NCBI GenBank assembly: GCA_910575075.1 | Contig: CAJTCY010000005.1 | Location: 62,001 to 126,000 of the forward strand | Direction of reading: 5' to 3' | DNA from: Lachnospiraceae bacterium | GTDB lineage: Bacteria > Bacillota > Clostridia > Lachnospirales > Lachnospiraceae | DNA: 64,000 bases | Shown: piece by piece, positions 8,511 to 16,415 of the stretch | Layout: the number at the start of each line of letters is the position of its first letter | How positions within the stretch are numbered: position 1 is the stretch's first letter | Translations under genes and position numbers: made by a program | Notes under the pieces: generated by a model | Told to the model about the DNA's origin: nothing | Database searches by the model: none | Seen by the model: only the letters and a program-made list of their open reading frames with translations

Positions 8511-9176
8511 TCACTTAATCCCTAAGATTCCTACTTGCATATAAGAACACCAGAAAACTTCCACATTTTCAAATCCACACTCTTGTAATAAATGTATCTG
8601 TTCCGTAATAGTAATTGGAAAATACTCTGTATTATATCTTTGGATATGTTTTTCACATTCTTTTTCGTCTTTTCCATTGTTATACTGATATATTTTCCAA
8701 CGCTCCAAATACAACTTTTTCGTCACATCATTATTAGGTGCAAAATTTTCTACTGTAAAAAGCAAACCATTCTTTTTCAATGCATTATAACAATTTTTGA
8801 TACTGATGATTCTATCTTCATATCTAAGATAATGATTAAGTAGAATTGCCGTTATAACATCAAATTTTGAATCATACTGTAAGCCCTGTATTGGAATTTC
8901 TAAAAACTCAACACGGGAAGAACAGATACGCTCTTTCGCAATTCTTAACATTTGGGGCAAATTATCACAACAAACCATATTTTTAATTTGAGGATTCCCG
9001 ACTGCTATGCTTGCCATCTTCCCTGTTCCGCATCCTATGTCTAACCATGTGAAAGGCGTTTGAAAAGCAATCGTGACAATATCTGTTATTTGCTTGAAAT
9101 ATTCTTCATAGTATGGCAAAGTAGCTGCTATACCCTTATCGTATTCTTCTGGTAAAAATGCCTGCTTGTAAAACAT
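8511..9176 (-). CDS. Class I SAM-dependent methyltransferase
   Basis: This 221-residue protein has a Rossmann-type SAM-binding motif (WLDIGCGTGKMA, about residues 45-56) and the usual acidic and aromatic residues that follow, ending with a putative substrate-binding region. It begins 8 bases after the stop of the acetyltransferase gene, so both are expected on one mRNA. The substrate is unknown; a small molecule is more likely than DNA or protein because no target-recognition domain is seen. Confidence 0.85.
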   Translation of the reverse strand: MFYKQAFLPEEYDKGIAATLPYYEEYFKQITDIVTIAFQTPFTWLDIGCGTGKMASIAVGNPQIKNMVCCDNLPQMLRIAKERICSSRVEFLEIPIQGLQYDSKFDVITAILLNHYLRYEDRIISIKNCYNALKKNGLLFTVENFAPNNDVTKKLYLERWKIYQYNNGKDEKECEKHIQRYNTEYFPITITEQIHLLQECGFENVEVFWCSYMQVGILGIK

Positions 9177-9184
9177 AGAGACAC

Positions 9185-9805
9185 CTACTCAAAACCATCT
9201 AAACAACACTGTAACTTCTCAGCAAATTTTCCAATATGTACGCCGTCAACAAATGAATGATGTACCTGTACGGAAAGCGGCATACATATCTTTCCATTTT
9301 TTTCGTAGAATTTTCCCCAATCGAATAAGGGGGTTGCGTTGTCTTTTTTCCCAGATTCCGTGTGGGAAATATGAGTATATGACACCCACGGAAAAGATGA
9401 AAACTGATATATATCATTTGCCATCGGTGCAGTAAAATACTCCGTCTGATTCTCCTCTGTTTTCTTTGCCAAAGCAACATAATCCTCTATTTTTTCCTGC
9501 ATAGGAACGTTCACCACCTTAAAAAGTTCTGTGTCCCTGTTAAGATATGTAAATGATGTATGGATAGTTTCAAAAATAGCGGGCTTACCCTCCACAAAAC
9601 GATAACGAAACGCTTCAATCTCATTTGCACATTTTGTTACCGCATAAACAAAAGAAAAAGTAAACGAATAGTTTCTTTTCTTTACATACGATAGAAAATT
9701 TGTCACATCAACGTCAAAAGTAACACAATACTGTGGCTGAACACTGTTTTTAAATACTTCACAGTGCATCGCTCTTTCCCATGTAGATACATCAATGAAC
9801 TGCAT
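9185..9805 (-). CDS. CatA-like chloramphenicol O-acetyltransferase
   Basis: This 206-residue protein belongs to the type A chloramphenicol acetyltransferase fold, which transfers acetyl from acetyl-CoA to a hydroxyl group. The catalytic histidine motif HHSFVDGVH is intact near the C-terminus. Its N-terminal strands (YCVTFDVDVTNFL and SFTFSFVYAV) also fit. It is slightly shorter than the classical enzymes (about 215-220). Relatives of this group act on chloramphenicol, but some CAT-like proteins have other or unknown substrates, so resistance is not proven. It is the first gene of a unit with the methyltransferase and has its own strong promoter. Confidence 0.88.
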   Translation of the reverse strand: MQFIDVSTWERAMHCEVFKNSVQPQYCVTFDVDVTNFLSYVKKRNYSFTFSFVYAVTKCANEIEAFRYRFVEGKPAIFETIHTSFTYLNRDTELFKVVNVPMQEKIEDYVALAKKTEENQTEYFTAPMANDIYQFSSFPWVSYTHISHTESGKKDNATPLFDWGKFYEKNGKICMPLSVQVHHSFVDGVHIGKFAEKLQCCLDGFE

Positions 9806-9836
9806 AAAACATCCTCCTTATACTGATTTTCTTTCT

Positions 9837-9881
9837 ATCATACTCCATTAGTTGTATGATGTCAATATGTTGTATTATGTC
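9837..9881 (-). promoter_or_regulatory. cat promoter with direct-repeat operator
   Basis: On the minus strand TTGACA (9865-9860) and TATGAT (9842-9837) are exactly 17 bases apart, a near-consensus promoter. Two 13-base direct repeats, GTTGTATGATGTC (9851-9863) and GTTGTATTATGTC (9869-9881), differ by one base and cover the -35 region. Such repeats over a promoter suggest an operator, possibly for the GntR-type regulator encoded just upstream. Confidence 0.7.
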
Positions 9882-9887
9882 TATAAC

Positions 9888-9921
9888 TAAAAAACGGCAC
9901 TCGCTCTCACTTGCAAGTGCC
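9888..9921 (-). terminator. Terminator of GntR regulator gene
   Basis: On the minus strand GGCACT pairs with AGTGCC and is followed by GTTTTTTAG. It lies directly after the regulator stop and before the cat promoter. Confidence 0.75.
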
Positions 9922-9927
9922 AGATAA

Positions 9928-10599
9928 TTATTCCATATTCAATTCTTTTATTGCGTGCATAATATGAATCCTCATAGCGTTCTTTGCTCCCTCGGCGTTA
10001 CGTTGCTCCAAAAATTCCATTATCATCCTATGGTCGCCTATCGTATCATTAATTGCCTTTTCGCTCTGAATTGACAATACTACTCCTTTTGAAATAGCCT
10101 GATATAATATAGGCATGAGTTTATTCATAAATTCATTATGGGTAGCTTGTGCAATCGCTTTATGAAAAGCATGTTCGTTTTTGGTTCTGTCCTTTCCGCT
10201 TTTAATTTCATTTTCAATCCGCTTTCCATAATCAACTATCCGTTTTATTTCTGCATCCGTTCCCCTTATAGCAGCCAGATAAGCTGCTTCTGGTTCAAAA
10301 ATCAACCGCATTTCGTATAAGTCTTTTGCATTTACTTTGACACAAGAGAGCTGTTCCAAATCCTGCGGCTGTTCCAGTGCTTTTTCAGTAACATAAGTTC
10401 CTTTGCCGCGTCGGATTTCCAGTATATCGTAAGCAACTAATATTCTTATTGCTTCTCGCAATGTTGTCCGACTTACATTAAGTTCTTCCGATAATTCTAA
10501 CTCATTTGGAAGTTTATCTCCGACAGAAAAACGCTTTTCTATGGTTATCATCGACAAAATATTATCAGCAATGCTTTGGGAAAGCATTTTATTCTTCAT
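9928..10599 (-). CDS. GntR-family regulator, FadR/FCD subgroup
   Basis: This 223-residue protein has an N-terminal winged helix (residues about 10-75; recognition part ELSEELNVSRTTLREAIR) and an all-helical FCD effector-binding domain, with FHKAIAQATHN among the conserved histidine positions. Proteins of this type usually repress catabolic or transport genes and are released by a small carboxylate. Here it sits upstream of the acetyltransferase-methyltransferase unit in the same direction with a terminator between them, so it probably controls that unit. The start at 10599 follows AGGTGG; an upstream in-frame ATG at 10680 is less likely. Confidence 0.87.
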   Translation of the reverse strand: MKNKMLSQSIADNILSMITIEKRFSVGDKLPNELELSEELNVSRTTLREAIRILVAYDILEIRRGKGTYVTEKALEQPQDLEQLSCVKVNAKDLYEMRLIFEPEAAYLAAIRGTDAEIKRIVDYGKRIENEIKSGKDRTKNEHAFHKAIAQATHNEFMNKLMPILYQAISKGVVLSIQSEKAINDTIGDHRMIMEFLEQRNAEGAKNAMRIHIMHAIKELNME

Positions 10600-10683
10600 G
10601 CTGTACCACCTTTTTCTTTTTCTGAATATTATACTATGTATCATCCATAACTTCAAATAGAATAATCGGCTGTATTTCATACC

Positions 10684-10732
10684 ACAAACAAAGGTACTTT
10701 TACCTGCAATGGAAAAGCACCTTTGTTTTAAA
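10684..10732 (-). terminator. Strong hairpin between tnpV and GntR gene
   Basis: AACAAAGGT and CTTTT segments pair with AAAAG and ACCTTTGTT across a short loop. T-rich sequence is found on both sides, so it can end transcription in either direction. Confidence 0.7.
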
Positions 10733-11110
10733 TTATGCGTAAATTATTTTTCTTTCTACAACTTCCCTCACACAAGCTCGAATATTATTCATTTTTTGAA
10801 CCCATAAAAGCTGATTTTCCTCTTTTAACCTTTCCGTCACCCCCTGCTTGTCGACATATTCCTTTACCAGCCGAGAAAACAAATCCTCTGCCTGTTCATC
10901 TATGCTTGCAAGGTATTCATTCAGCCTGCCGCTTGTCAGCAGATTGAGATAAATGAACTGTTTATGCTCTTTGAGGTACTGCAAATGCCTTTGCCCCCAA
11001 ATGCCAATCGGCTTTTCTTCTTCGGGAGGTAATGCAAGCTCTGGGAGATAATAGTCACCTTGCTTTGCATACCAGAGACTGTTGTTTTCGTCATAAATCC
11101 TGTTTTCCAT
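10733..11110 (-). CDS. TnpV-like transposon protein
   Basis: This 125-residue protein matches the transposon-encoded TnpV family (start MENRIYDENNSLWYAKQGDYYLPELALP... in pattern, with IGIWGQRHLQYLKEH in the middle). The family is found in Clostridial mobile elements such as Tn4451 and many integrative elements, and its function is unknown. It begins 8 bases after the relaxase stop, so they are co-transcribed. Confidence 0.82.
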   Translation of the reverse strand: MENRIYDENNSLWYAKQGDYYLPELALPPEEEKPIGIWGQRHLQYLKEHKQFIYLNLLTSGRLNEYLASIDEQAEDLFSRLVKEYVDKQGVTERLKEENQLLWVQKMNNIRACVREVVERKIIYA

Positions 11111-11118
11111 AATGTTTC

Positions 11119-12276
11119 CTACCTTTCCTCTTTGTTGTTTTTAAAGCATTTCTCACGCTGTTTTGATTTTTGTGCTGCTTTTGCCTGCTCCAAAAGGCTG
11201 TCCATCTGCTTACTTCCAAATGCCTTACGGAGCAGCTTATAATCTTTGTTTTCCGCACGGAGGTTTGCATTTTCCCCTGCCAGTTTCTCATTGGTTCTCC
11301 TTAATCCGTCATTCTCACGGTGGAGATTACTGTTTGTAACATTCAGCCGATAATAGCTGTCCCAAGCTTCAAAACACCTTATAAGAGCTGTTTTAACAAG
11401 CGATTTCAGCTTTTGCACCAAAGGCTCTGCCACTTTATTCTTATACGACTTCGCCGACATGAACCCCTGCGGCTCTGGCAACTGGTATTCTGGGGAAGTG
11501 TCAAGCACCTGTTCCAGAGTTTTTAGGTTTTCCATTCCTTTATCGTAATTCTCCACCCTGTCCGACAATATTTGAAATTCCTCTTTTTTCTCCGAAATCT
11601 GCCCCTCAAGCTGAATGACCTCTTTTTCCCGCTCCTGCTTTTTATAATCAAGGACAGATAAATGTTTCTCATGCGTGCCTTTATGCTCCCATTCAATGCC
11701 ATGCCGCCCCATCACAGCGGCAAGGTTCTCTTTTTCGGACTGTACCCACTGGCTCCACTCCGTATCGCCACGGGAGCCGCCTTTAAATCCCTGCGCCGCC
11801 AACGCCTGTTTCAAAGATACTCTCGTATCAAGTCCACGCTTGCTGCCAGTCGTGAACGGGACAAAATCAATATGAAGATGCGGCGTTGCTTCGTCCATAT
11901 GGATATGAGCGGAAAATACATAGAGATTAGGATTTCTTAATTGAAACTCCCGATAATATTCATCCAAAATCTGCCTTGCAAGCTGTCCGTTTTCACTTCC
12001 CGCACCCATATTTTCCTTATCGCCAATCTGCAAAATCAGCTCATGGAACGGCTTTTCCTGTTTTGAGTTCCGTATCTTCTCGTAATAATCGGCAATTCGG
12101 CGGTCTGCCCTCGTCTGCTTTTCATTGTACCTTTGTAAGGCTTCATCAAATAGTTTATGATACACTTTCTTTATATTCTCATTACAGTAGTTTACATTGA
12201 AGTGTGAGCGTTCTCCGTCAACATTCTCCGCTTTGAATTTGCGGCTGTTATGGTTGACCGAGCCTTTCCCCACCAT
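11119..12276 (-). CDS. MobV-family (Pre/Mob) relaxase
   Basis: This 385-residue protein would nick the element's oriT and pilot a single strand during mobilization. The N-terminal half has the MobV signature with histidine metal ligands (HIHMDEATPHLHIDFVP, about residues 118-134) and an upstream N-H-N-RKF segment. The C-terminal half is a long coiled coil (about 210-385) typical of the family. It needs a conjugation machine from another element. Start at 12276 is the first ATG; the ribosome site is weak, which is common in this family because expression is kept low. A likely oriT lies immediately upstream. Confidence 0.88.
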   Translation of the reverse strand: MVGKGSVNHNSRKFKAENVDGERSHFNVNYCNENIKKVYHKLFDEALQRYNEKQTRADRRIADYYEKIRNSKQEKPFHELILQIGDKENMGAGSENGQLARQILDEYYREFQLRNPNLYVFSAHIHMDEATPHLHIDFVPFTTGSKRGLDTRVSLKQALAAQGFKGGSRGDTEWSQWVQSEKENLAAVMGRHGIEWEHKGTHEKHLSVLDYKKQEREKEVIQLEGQISEKKEEFQILSDRVENYDKGMENLKTLEQVLDTSPEYQLPEPQGFMSAKSYKNKVAEPLVQKLKSLVKTALIRCFEAWDSYYRLNVTNSNLHRENDGLRRTNEKLAGENANLRAENKDYKLLRKAFGSKQMDSLLEQAKAAQKSKQREKCFKNNKEER

Positions 12277-12324
12277 TGCGCTAATCGTCCGTCTTATAAA
12301 ATCACGCCCTTTCTTTTCGGCTGG

Positions 12325-12460
12325 TAGGCTTTGTTACTTTCCCGAAAGTAACGCAAAAGCACTTTTGTCGGCTATGCCAACAAAAATGCAACCCGCAGGC
12401 GGGTTTTGCGCTCTCCGAGGGGTAAGGGCTGTCCTTTGAAAAGGACACCCTTACAACCCC
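12325..12460 (-). other. Putative oriT: cluster of inverted repeats
   Basis: Three inverted repeats lie between the relaxase and RepA genes: GTTACTTTC/GAAAGTAAC (12333-12341 and 12344-12352), AACCCGC/GCGGGTT (12390-12396 and 12399-12405), and a long one with GTAAGGG plus TGTCCTTT (12422-12437) pairing with AAAGGACA plus CCCTTAC (12440-12454). No gene is present. Position upstream of a MobV relaxase and the inverted repeats are typical of oriT. The nick site is not identified. Confidence 0.55.
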
Positions 12461-12555
12461 GTCTAAACTTTAATCAGTGTCAATGTGTGACGATGGTGAC
12501 AATGTTTGAGATACCGCCTCTGCTCTCAAAACATTGTCACCTTTGACACCGTTTG

Positions 12556-13698
12556 TCACGCTTCCTCGTTAATCTCTTTCCAAAGTGAAACTTTTCTGCC
12601 ATTGTGAGTACGGCTGTTCTGATAGCGGATACCATAATCACGGAACAGCCTGCTTGCATTGATACTAAGCCTTAAGGACAGCACATTCGGTTTTATGTCC
12701 ACGCCGAGCCTTTCACAAAGTTCTGAAGCTGTTCCTTCCCACCTGTCACTCTCCGAAAAAAGAGTAGCTTCAATTTTTTCAAGTAAAGGCTCAGGCGGCT
12801 CTTTCCACAGCTCTGTTTCCGATTTCTCAAAGTTCCACACCAGACGCTCGGTATCCCTCACAAGATGAACTTTCATGTCTTGCTGGTCTCTGCCTGCCAC
12901 ATCAAGCGTGGCATTATTGGAAATTCTCTTTTCCTTGCTGAGAACAAACGCTCCGTCTGCCGCACCCATCAATCCGTTTGTTCCCGAAATCATATCAAAA
13001 ATATCTTCCGCTTTCTGCTTTCGAGTGTGATGGACGATGAGCATCGTAACTTTGTAACTGTCTGCCAATGTTTTGAGCCTTGCCACAATGTCATAGTCGC
13101 TTGCGTAACTGTAATCTGCACCGCCAGCTTCACGGACACGCTTTAAAGTGTCTATGATTATTAAGCCTGTTTCGGGGTGTTCCTGCATAAACCCTCTGAT
13201 TTGTTCTTCTAAACCACCATTAACCGTTTTACACTCTGTTGCAAAATATAGGTTGCCTGTTTCTTCTGCACCGAACATCTGAAACAGCCGCTTCTGCAAA
13301 CGTGGGTAATCATCTTCAAGTGCAAAATATAAAACTGTCGCTTTCCGCACATTGTATTCCCACAACGGCATTCCTGTGCTGATATGGTAGGCGAGCTGTG
13401 CCATCATAAAACTTTTGCCCACTTTCGGAGAGCCTACAAAAAGGTAGGTTCCCCTTTGGAGCAGACCGTCAATCAGTGGCGGCTGTATATCAAATACCGT
13501 ATCATAAAGTGCTGCCATTGATACGGTTTTCAGATAGGACGGGTCTAGCTGCCGCAGCATTTCCCTCTGCATTTCCTCAAAACTATTGATATTTTCATCG
13601 CAGTCGGCTATACTATGGTCAGTACATTTATGGAGCGGTTGCCCCGTATCTGCGCCAACAGATACATTCGGGACAGCCGTTTCTTTTTTATTCGCCAT
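12556..13698 (-). CDS. RepA-like AAA ATPase (RecA fold)
   Basis: This protein of about 380 residues has a RecA-type ATPase core: Walker A GSPKVGKSFM (about residues 91-100), Walker B LIIIDTLKRV and a LIVHHTRKQ sensor region, followed by a C-terminal winged-helix-like part. It resembles hexameric helicases such as plasmid RepA and AAA_25 proteins of Firmicutes islands. It is likely to act in replication or maintenance of the excised element. The preferred ATG at 13698 has AGGAG 9 bases away and overlaps the end of the upstream MobC-like gene, so translation is probably coupled. Confidence 0.8.
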   Translation of the reverse strand: MANKKETAVPNVSVGADTGQPLHKCTDHSIADCDENINSFEEMQREMLRQLDPSYLKTVSMAALYDTVFDIQPPLIDGLLQRGTYLFVGSPKVGKSFMMAQLAYHISTGMPLWEYNVRKATVLYFALEDDYPRLQKRLFQMFGAEETGNLYFATECKTVNGGLEEQIRGFMQEHPETGLIIIDTLKRVREAGGADYSYASDYDIVARLKTLADSYKVTMLIVHHTRKQKAEDIFDMISGTNGLMGAADGAFVLSKEKRISNNATLDVAGRDQQDMKVHLVRDTERLVWNFEKSETELWKEPPEPLLEKIEATLFSESDRWEGTASELCERLGVDIKPNVLSLRLSINASRLFRDYGIRYQNSRTHNGRKVSLWKEINEEA

Positions 13699-14023
13699 CT
13701 TCACACTCTCCTTTCAGACCGCCGAGGATAATAGCAATCAATTCGATAGTATCTAATAATTCGTTGTCAACGCTACCGTCTGCTTCAATTCTCTGTAATT
13801 CTGCAAGGACAGCGGCAAGCTCGTTGCGGAGAGCCTTATACACCCTCGGATTGCCCTGCACAACCACATCTTGGCACAAAAGCCGCCTTGTGATATAGTC
13901 CTGCTTGGTAAGCCCCGAAAGCCGCACCGCCTTATCAATCTGCTCATTTTCTTCGGGAGATACCCGAAACGCAACGGTCTTATTCCTCCAACGGTTGCAG
14001 TTATCTAAGTTTTTTGCCGACAT
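13688..14023 (-). CDS. MobC-like relaxosome protein
   Basis: This 111-residue protein begins with an arginine-rich segment and a ribbon-helix-helix motif (KTVAFRVSPEENEQIDKAVRL), as in MobC/MbeC-type accessory proteins that help relaxases open oriT. It lies between integrase and RepA-like genes with one-base spacing and an overlap, so it belongs to the integrase operon. A role in transcription control is an alternative. Confidence 0.75.
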   Translation of the reverse strand: MSAKNLDNCNRWRNKTVAFRVSPEENEQIDKAVRLSGLTKQDYITRRLLCQDVVVQGNPRVYKALRNELAAVLAELQRIEADGSVDNELLDTIELIAIILGGLKGECEDGE

Positions 14024-14024
14024 A

Positions 14025-15104
14025 TCAAAAATCCCCCTTCCCTAAATCGTCAAGCCTGTCTGCCATTTCTGCCTGCTTTGACGGAAACAGATGAGCGTAC
14101 CTATAAGTGATTTCAATACTCTCATGCCCCACTCGGTCAGCAATCGCCACCGCTGAGAACCCCATATCAATCAACAGACTAATGTGGCTATGGCGCAAAT
14201 CGTGAATCCTAATGCGTTTCACGCCTGCGGCTTTTGCGCCTCTGTCCATCTCGTGATGGAGATAGCTTTTTGTCACCGTGAAAATGCGGTCTTTCTTCTT
14301 TAGTCCGTACAGCATACCAATATATTCCTGCATTTCCTCACAGAGAAACTTCGGCATTTTAATTGTGCGGTTGCTCTTTTTCGTTTTCGGAGAAGTAATC
14401 ACATCTTCGCCATGCAGACGCTGATAGGATTTGTTAATCGTGACCGTTTCCTTATCAAAATTGAAATCAGCGGCGGTCAGGGCTAATAATTCGCCCTCTC
14501 GGATTCCGCACCAGTAAAGCATCTGGAACGCATAATAGGAAACTGGCTTGTCCATCATTTCGTCCGCAAACTTCTTATATTCCTCTTTCGTCCAGAACAG
14601 CATTTCCTTGTGTTCCTCGCTCCCCATGTTCCCCGCCTTTGCCGCAGGGTTGGAGCGGAGGTCGTAATACCTTACTGCATGGTTGAAGATAGCGGAAAGC
14701 TGATTATGGACGGTTTTCAGATACGTCTGCGAATAAGGATTGCGCTTTTCATCACGGTAGGCAAGCAGTTCATTCTGCCATGCAATAATTTCCTTTGTGC
14801 CAATCCCGCTAATCTTCATTTTCCCAAAGTACGGAAGAATCTTCGTCCGAATGATATGCTCCTTTGTCAGCCAAGTATTCTCTTTCAGTCGGTTCTTGAC
14901 ATCATTCGCATAAAGCTCCGTAAAGGCTTCAAAGTCCATGTCAAGGTCAGCGGAATTTTGCAACTGGAACTTACGCTCCCATTCCTGCGCCTCCCGCTTT
15001 GTGGCAAACCCACGCTTGCACTTCTGTTTTCGCTCCCCTTTCCAGTTCACATACCGAGCCATCACATACCATGTGCCGTTGCCCTCATTCTTAAATACTG
15101 GCAT
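14025..15104 (-). CDS. int: Tyrosine integrase of guaA island
   Basis: This 359-residue Tn916-Int-like recombinase would integrate and excise the island at guaA. It has an arm-binding N-terminus (residues about 1-55), a SAM-like core-binding domain (60-165) and a complete catalytic domain with GIREGELLALT (Arg, near 200), HDLRHSH (near 303), GHESIEITY (near 328) and the tyrosine in YRYAHLF. It is full length, unlike its paralogue at 1762-2691, with which it shares most of its sequence. The start codon overlaps the excisionase stop (TAAATG), so the two are translationally coupled. Confidence 0.92.
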   Translation of the reverse strand: MPVFKNEGNGTWYVMARYVNWKGERKQKCKRGFATKREAQEWERKFQLQNSADLDMDFEAFTELYANDVKNRLKENTWLTKEHIIRTKILPYFGKMKISGIGTKEIIAWQNELLAYRDEKRNPYSQTYLKTVHNQLSAIFNHAVRYYDLRSNPAAKAGNMGSEEHKEMLFWTKEEYKKFADEMMDKPVSYYAFQMLYWCGIREGELLALTAADFNFDKETVTINKSYQRLHGEDVITSPKTKKSNRTIKMPKFLCEEMQEYIGMLYGLKKKDRIFTVTKSYLHHEMDRGAKAAGVKRIRIHDLRHSHISLLIDMGFSAVAIADRVGHESIEITYRYAHLFPSKQAEMADRLDDLGKGDF

Positions 15105-15305
15105 TTACTCCATCTCCTTTCCCTGCTTTTCCCCCGCCCCGTAAAACCTTTCTTGAAAATACTGGCGGTTTACTCTCCCTGCAATCGTGATAAATCCCTG
15201 CTCTTTCAGCTCGTCATTCAGTTTCTTGATGAGCTTGTAAGCGTAAGGCTTTGATACAGACAGTTCCTGCGCCACCTCGTCCACACGGATAAATTTGTTG
15301 TCCAT
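15105..15305 (-). CDS. Excisionase-like HTH protein
   Basis: This 66-residue protein has a MerR-like helix-turn-helix (RVDEVAQELSVSKPYAY) and matches the protein at 2836-3015. It starts at the ATG at 15305 behind GGAGAGG; the upstream extension of the frame lacks a ribosome site. It directly precedes the integrase and probably sets the direction of recombination. Confidence 0.78.
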   Translation of the reverse strand: MDNKFIRVDEVAQELSVSKPYAYKLIKKLNDELKEQGFITIAGRVNRQYFQERFYGAGEKQGKEME

Positions 15306-15397
15306 ACAACCTCTCCTTCCCTTATTGCCGCCCATTACTCTGGGCATATAGGTATGCCCTTGCGGCGTTTCTCTTTCTAAGCGTTTTTGCTTAATTC

Positions 15398-15426
15398 ATA
15401 ATACTAAACATTTTTGCTACTGTCAA
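15398..15426 (-). promoter_or_regulatory. xis-int operon promoter
   Basis: On the minus strand TTGACA (15426-15421) and TATTAT (15403-15398) are 17 bases apart. A CAAAAATGTTTAGT motif fills the spacer and is repeated elsewhere in the divergent region, so it is a candidate operator for the repressor. Confidence 0.7.
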
Positions 15427-15469
15427 TAGGTTTGCAAGAAAATATTAAACTTTTTTGTTTTGCTTTCAC

Positions 15470-15499
15470 TTGACTTTATCTAAACATATATGCTATACT
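15470..15499 (+). promoter_or_regulatory. Repressor promoter
   Basis: TTGACT (15470-15475) and TATACT (15494-15499) are 18 bases apart with a TGC just before the -10 box. A TCTAAACATATATG motif lies within the spacer, similar to the sites in the opposite promoter. Confidence 0.7.
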
Positions 15500-15532
15500 C
15501 CTTATAAACATAAGCACAAGGAGTGAAACATT

Positions 15533-16063
15533 ATGGCGATTGGCGAAAGAATACATTTTTTCCGCATCATGCGGGGCATGACACAGAAATACCTCGGTAT
15601 GCTTGTCGGGTTTCCCGAAAAATCAGCGGATGTTCGTCTGGCACAGTACGAAACTGGCTCACGCAAGCCAAAGGCAGACTTGACGGCTGCACTGGCGCAG
15701 GCTCTTGACGTTGCGCCGCAGGCTCTGGACATACCCGACATTGACAGCTACATCGGTCTTATGCACACCTTATTTGCCCTTGAAGACATTTACGGGCTTA
15801 CCATCAGCGAAACAGACGGGGAAGTCTGTTTAAAAGTCAGCAAAGACAAAAACAAGGATGCCGCCGAACTGCTGAAAATGCTCTGCGCTTGGAAAGAGCA
15901 GGCGGACAAACTCTCTGCGGAGGAAATCAGCAGGGAAGATTACGACCAATGGCGGTACAATTACCCGAAGTTTGACACCACGCAGCATTGGGCGAAAGCC
16001 CCCTCTAAGGAATTGAGCGATGCCTTAGCCAAAGCGTTAAAGGGCAAACTGAAAACCGATTGA
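15533..16063 (+). CDS. XRE-family repressor of guaA island
   Basis: This 176-residue protein has an N-terminal helix-turn-helix (MTQKYLGMLVGF region) and a conserved C-terminus ending in QWRYNYPKFDTTQHWAKAPSKE. It is the paralogue of the protein at 3342 and lies in the same position, divergent from xis and int. The start follows AAGGAG. It is expected to keep the xis-int operon off; whether it can silence the second island as well is an open question that the similar operators raise. Confidence 0.86.
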   Translation: MAIGERIHFFRIMRGMTQKYLGMLVGFPEKSADVRLAQYETGSRKPKADLTAALAQALDVAPQALDIPDIDSYIGLMHTLFALEDIYGLTISETDGEVCLKVSKDKNKDAAELLKMLCAWKEQADKLSAEEISREDYDQWRYNYPKFDTTQHWAKAPSKELSDALAKALKGKLKTD

Positions 16064-16076
16064 CAAGCACGACAAA

Positions 16077-16118
16077 AACGCCCTTAGCCATGAGTTCCTA
16101 CCCACAGCTAAGGGCGTT
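16077..16118. terminator. 12-bp stem hairpin after repressor
   Basis: AACGCCCTTAGC (16077-16088) pairs perfectly with GCTAAGGGCGTT (16107-16118), 14 bases after the repressor stop. The downstream side is AT-rich rather than a pure T-run. Confidence 0.65.
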
Positions 16119-16131
16119 ATAATATGGATTC

Positions 16132-16263
16132 GTTCAGAGCCAAGCGAATGTTACGAATATATGTATTGAGTGCTTGCACTCATAAACATATATTTGCAGA
16201 CATTCATTTGGCGGATACGCCACAACGAGGAAATATGCAATATTTCCGAGTATGGCTCTGAAC
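16132..16263. other. Cloverleaf-like structured element near att
   Basis: An 11-bp outer stem, GTTCAGAGCCA (16132-16142) with TGGCTCTGAAC (16253-16263), encloses three hairpins. The first (16146-16205) has stems GAATGT/ACATTC, AATATATG/CATATATT and TGAGTGC/GCACTCA. The second is TGGCG-GATA-CGCCA (16209-16222). The third is GGAAATAT-GCA-ATATTTCC (16229-16247). No reading frame is present. It could be a replication or recombination site, a small RNA or a MITE-like insertion. No target duplication is seen. Confidence 0.65.
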
Positions 16264-16415
16264 ACTAGCCAGCCGCTTACAAATCACTCTCCCACCAACA
16301 AACCACTTGACAGTAAGAATAATCGCACTCAAACGACTGTTATCAATTTGTTATCAAAAGACCTTTCCAAAACCCGCAAACCCGCATAAATACTGGGTTT
16401 ACTAAACATTTTTGT

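Noticed and set aside
16132-16263. tRNA or tmRNA suggested by the cloverleaf shape
   Set aside because: It is too long, has an 11-bp outer stem and no TTCRA T-loop, anticodon arm or CCA end in the right places.
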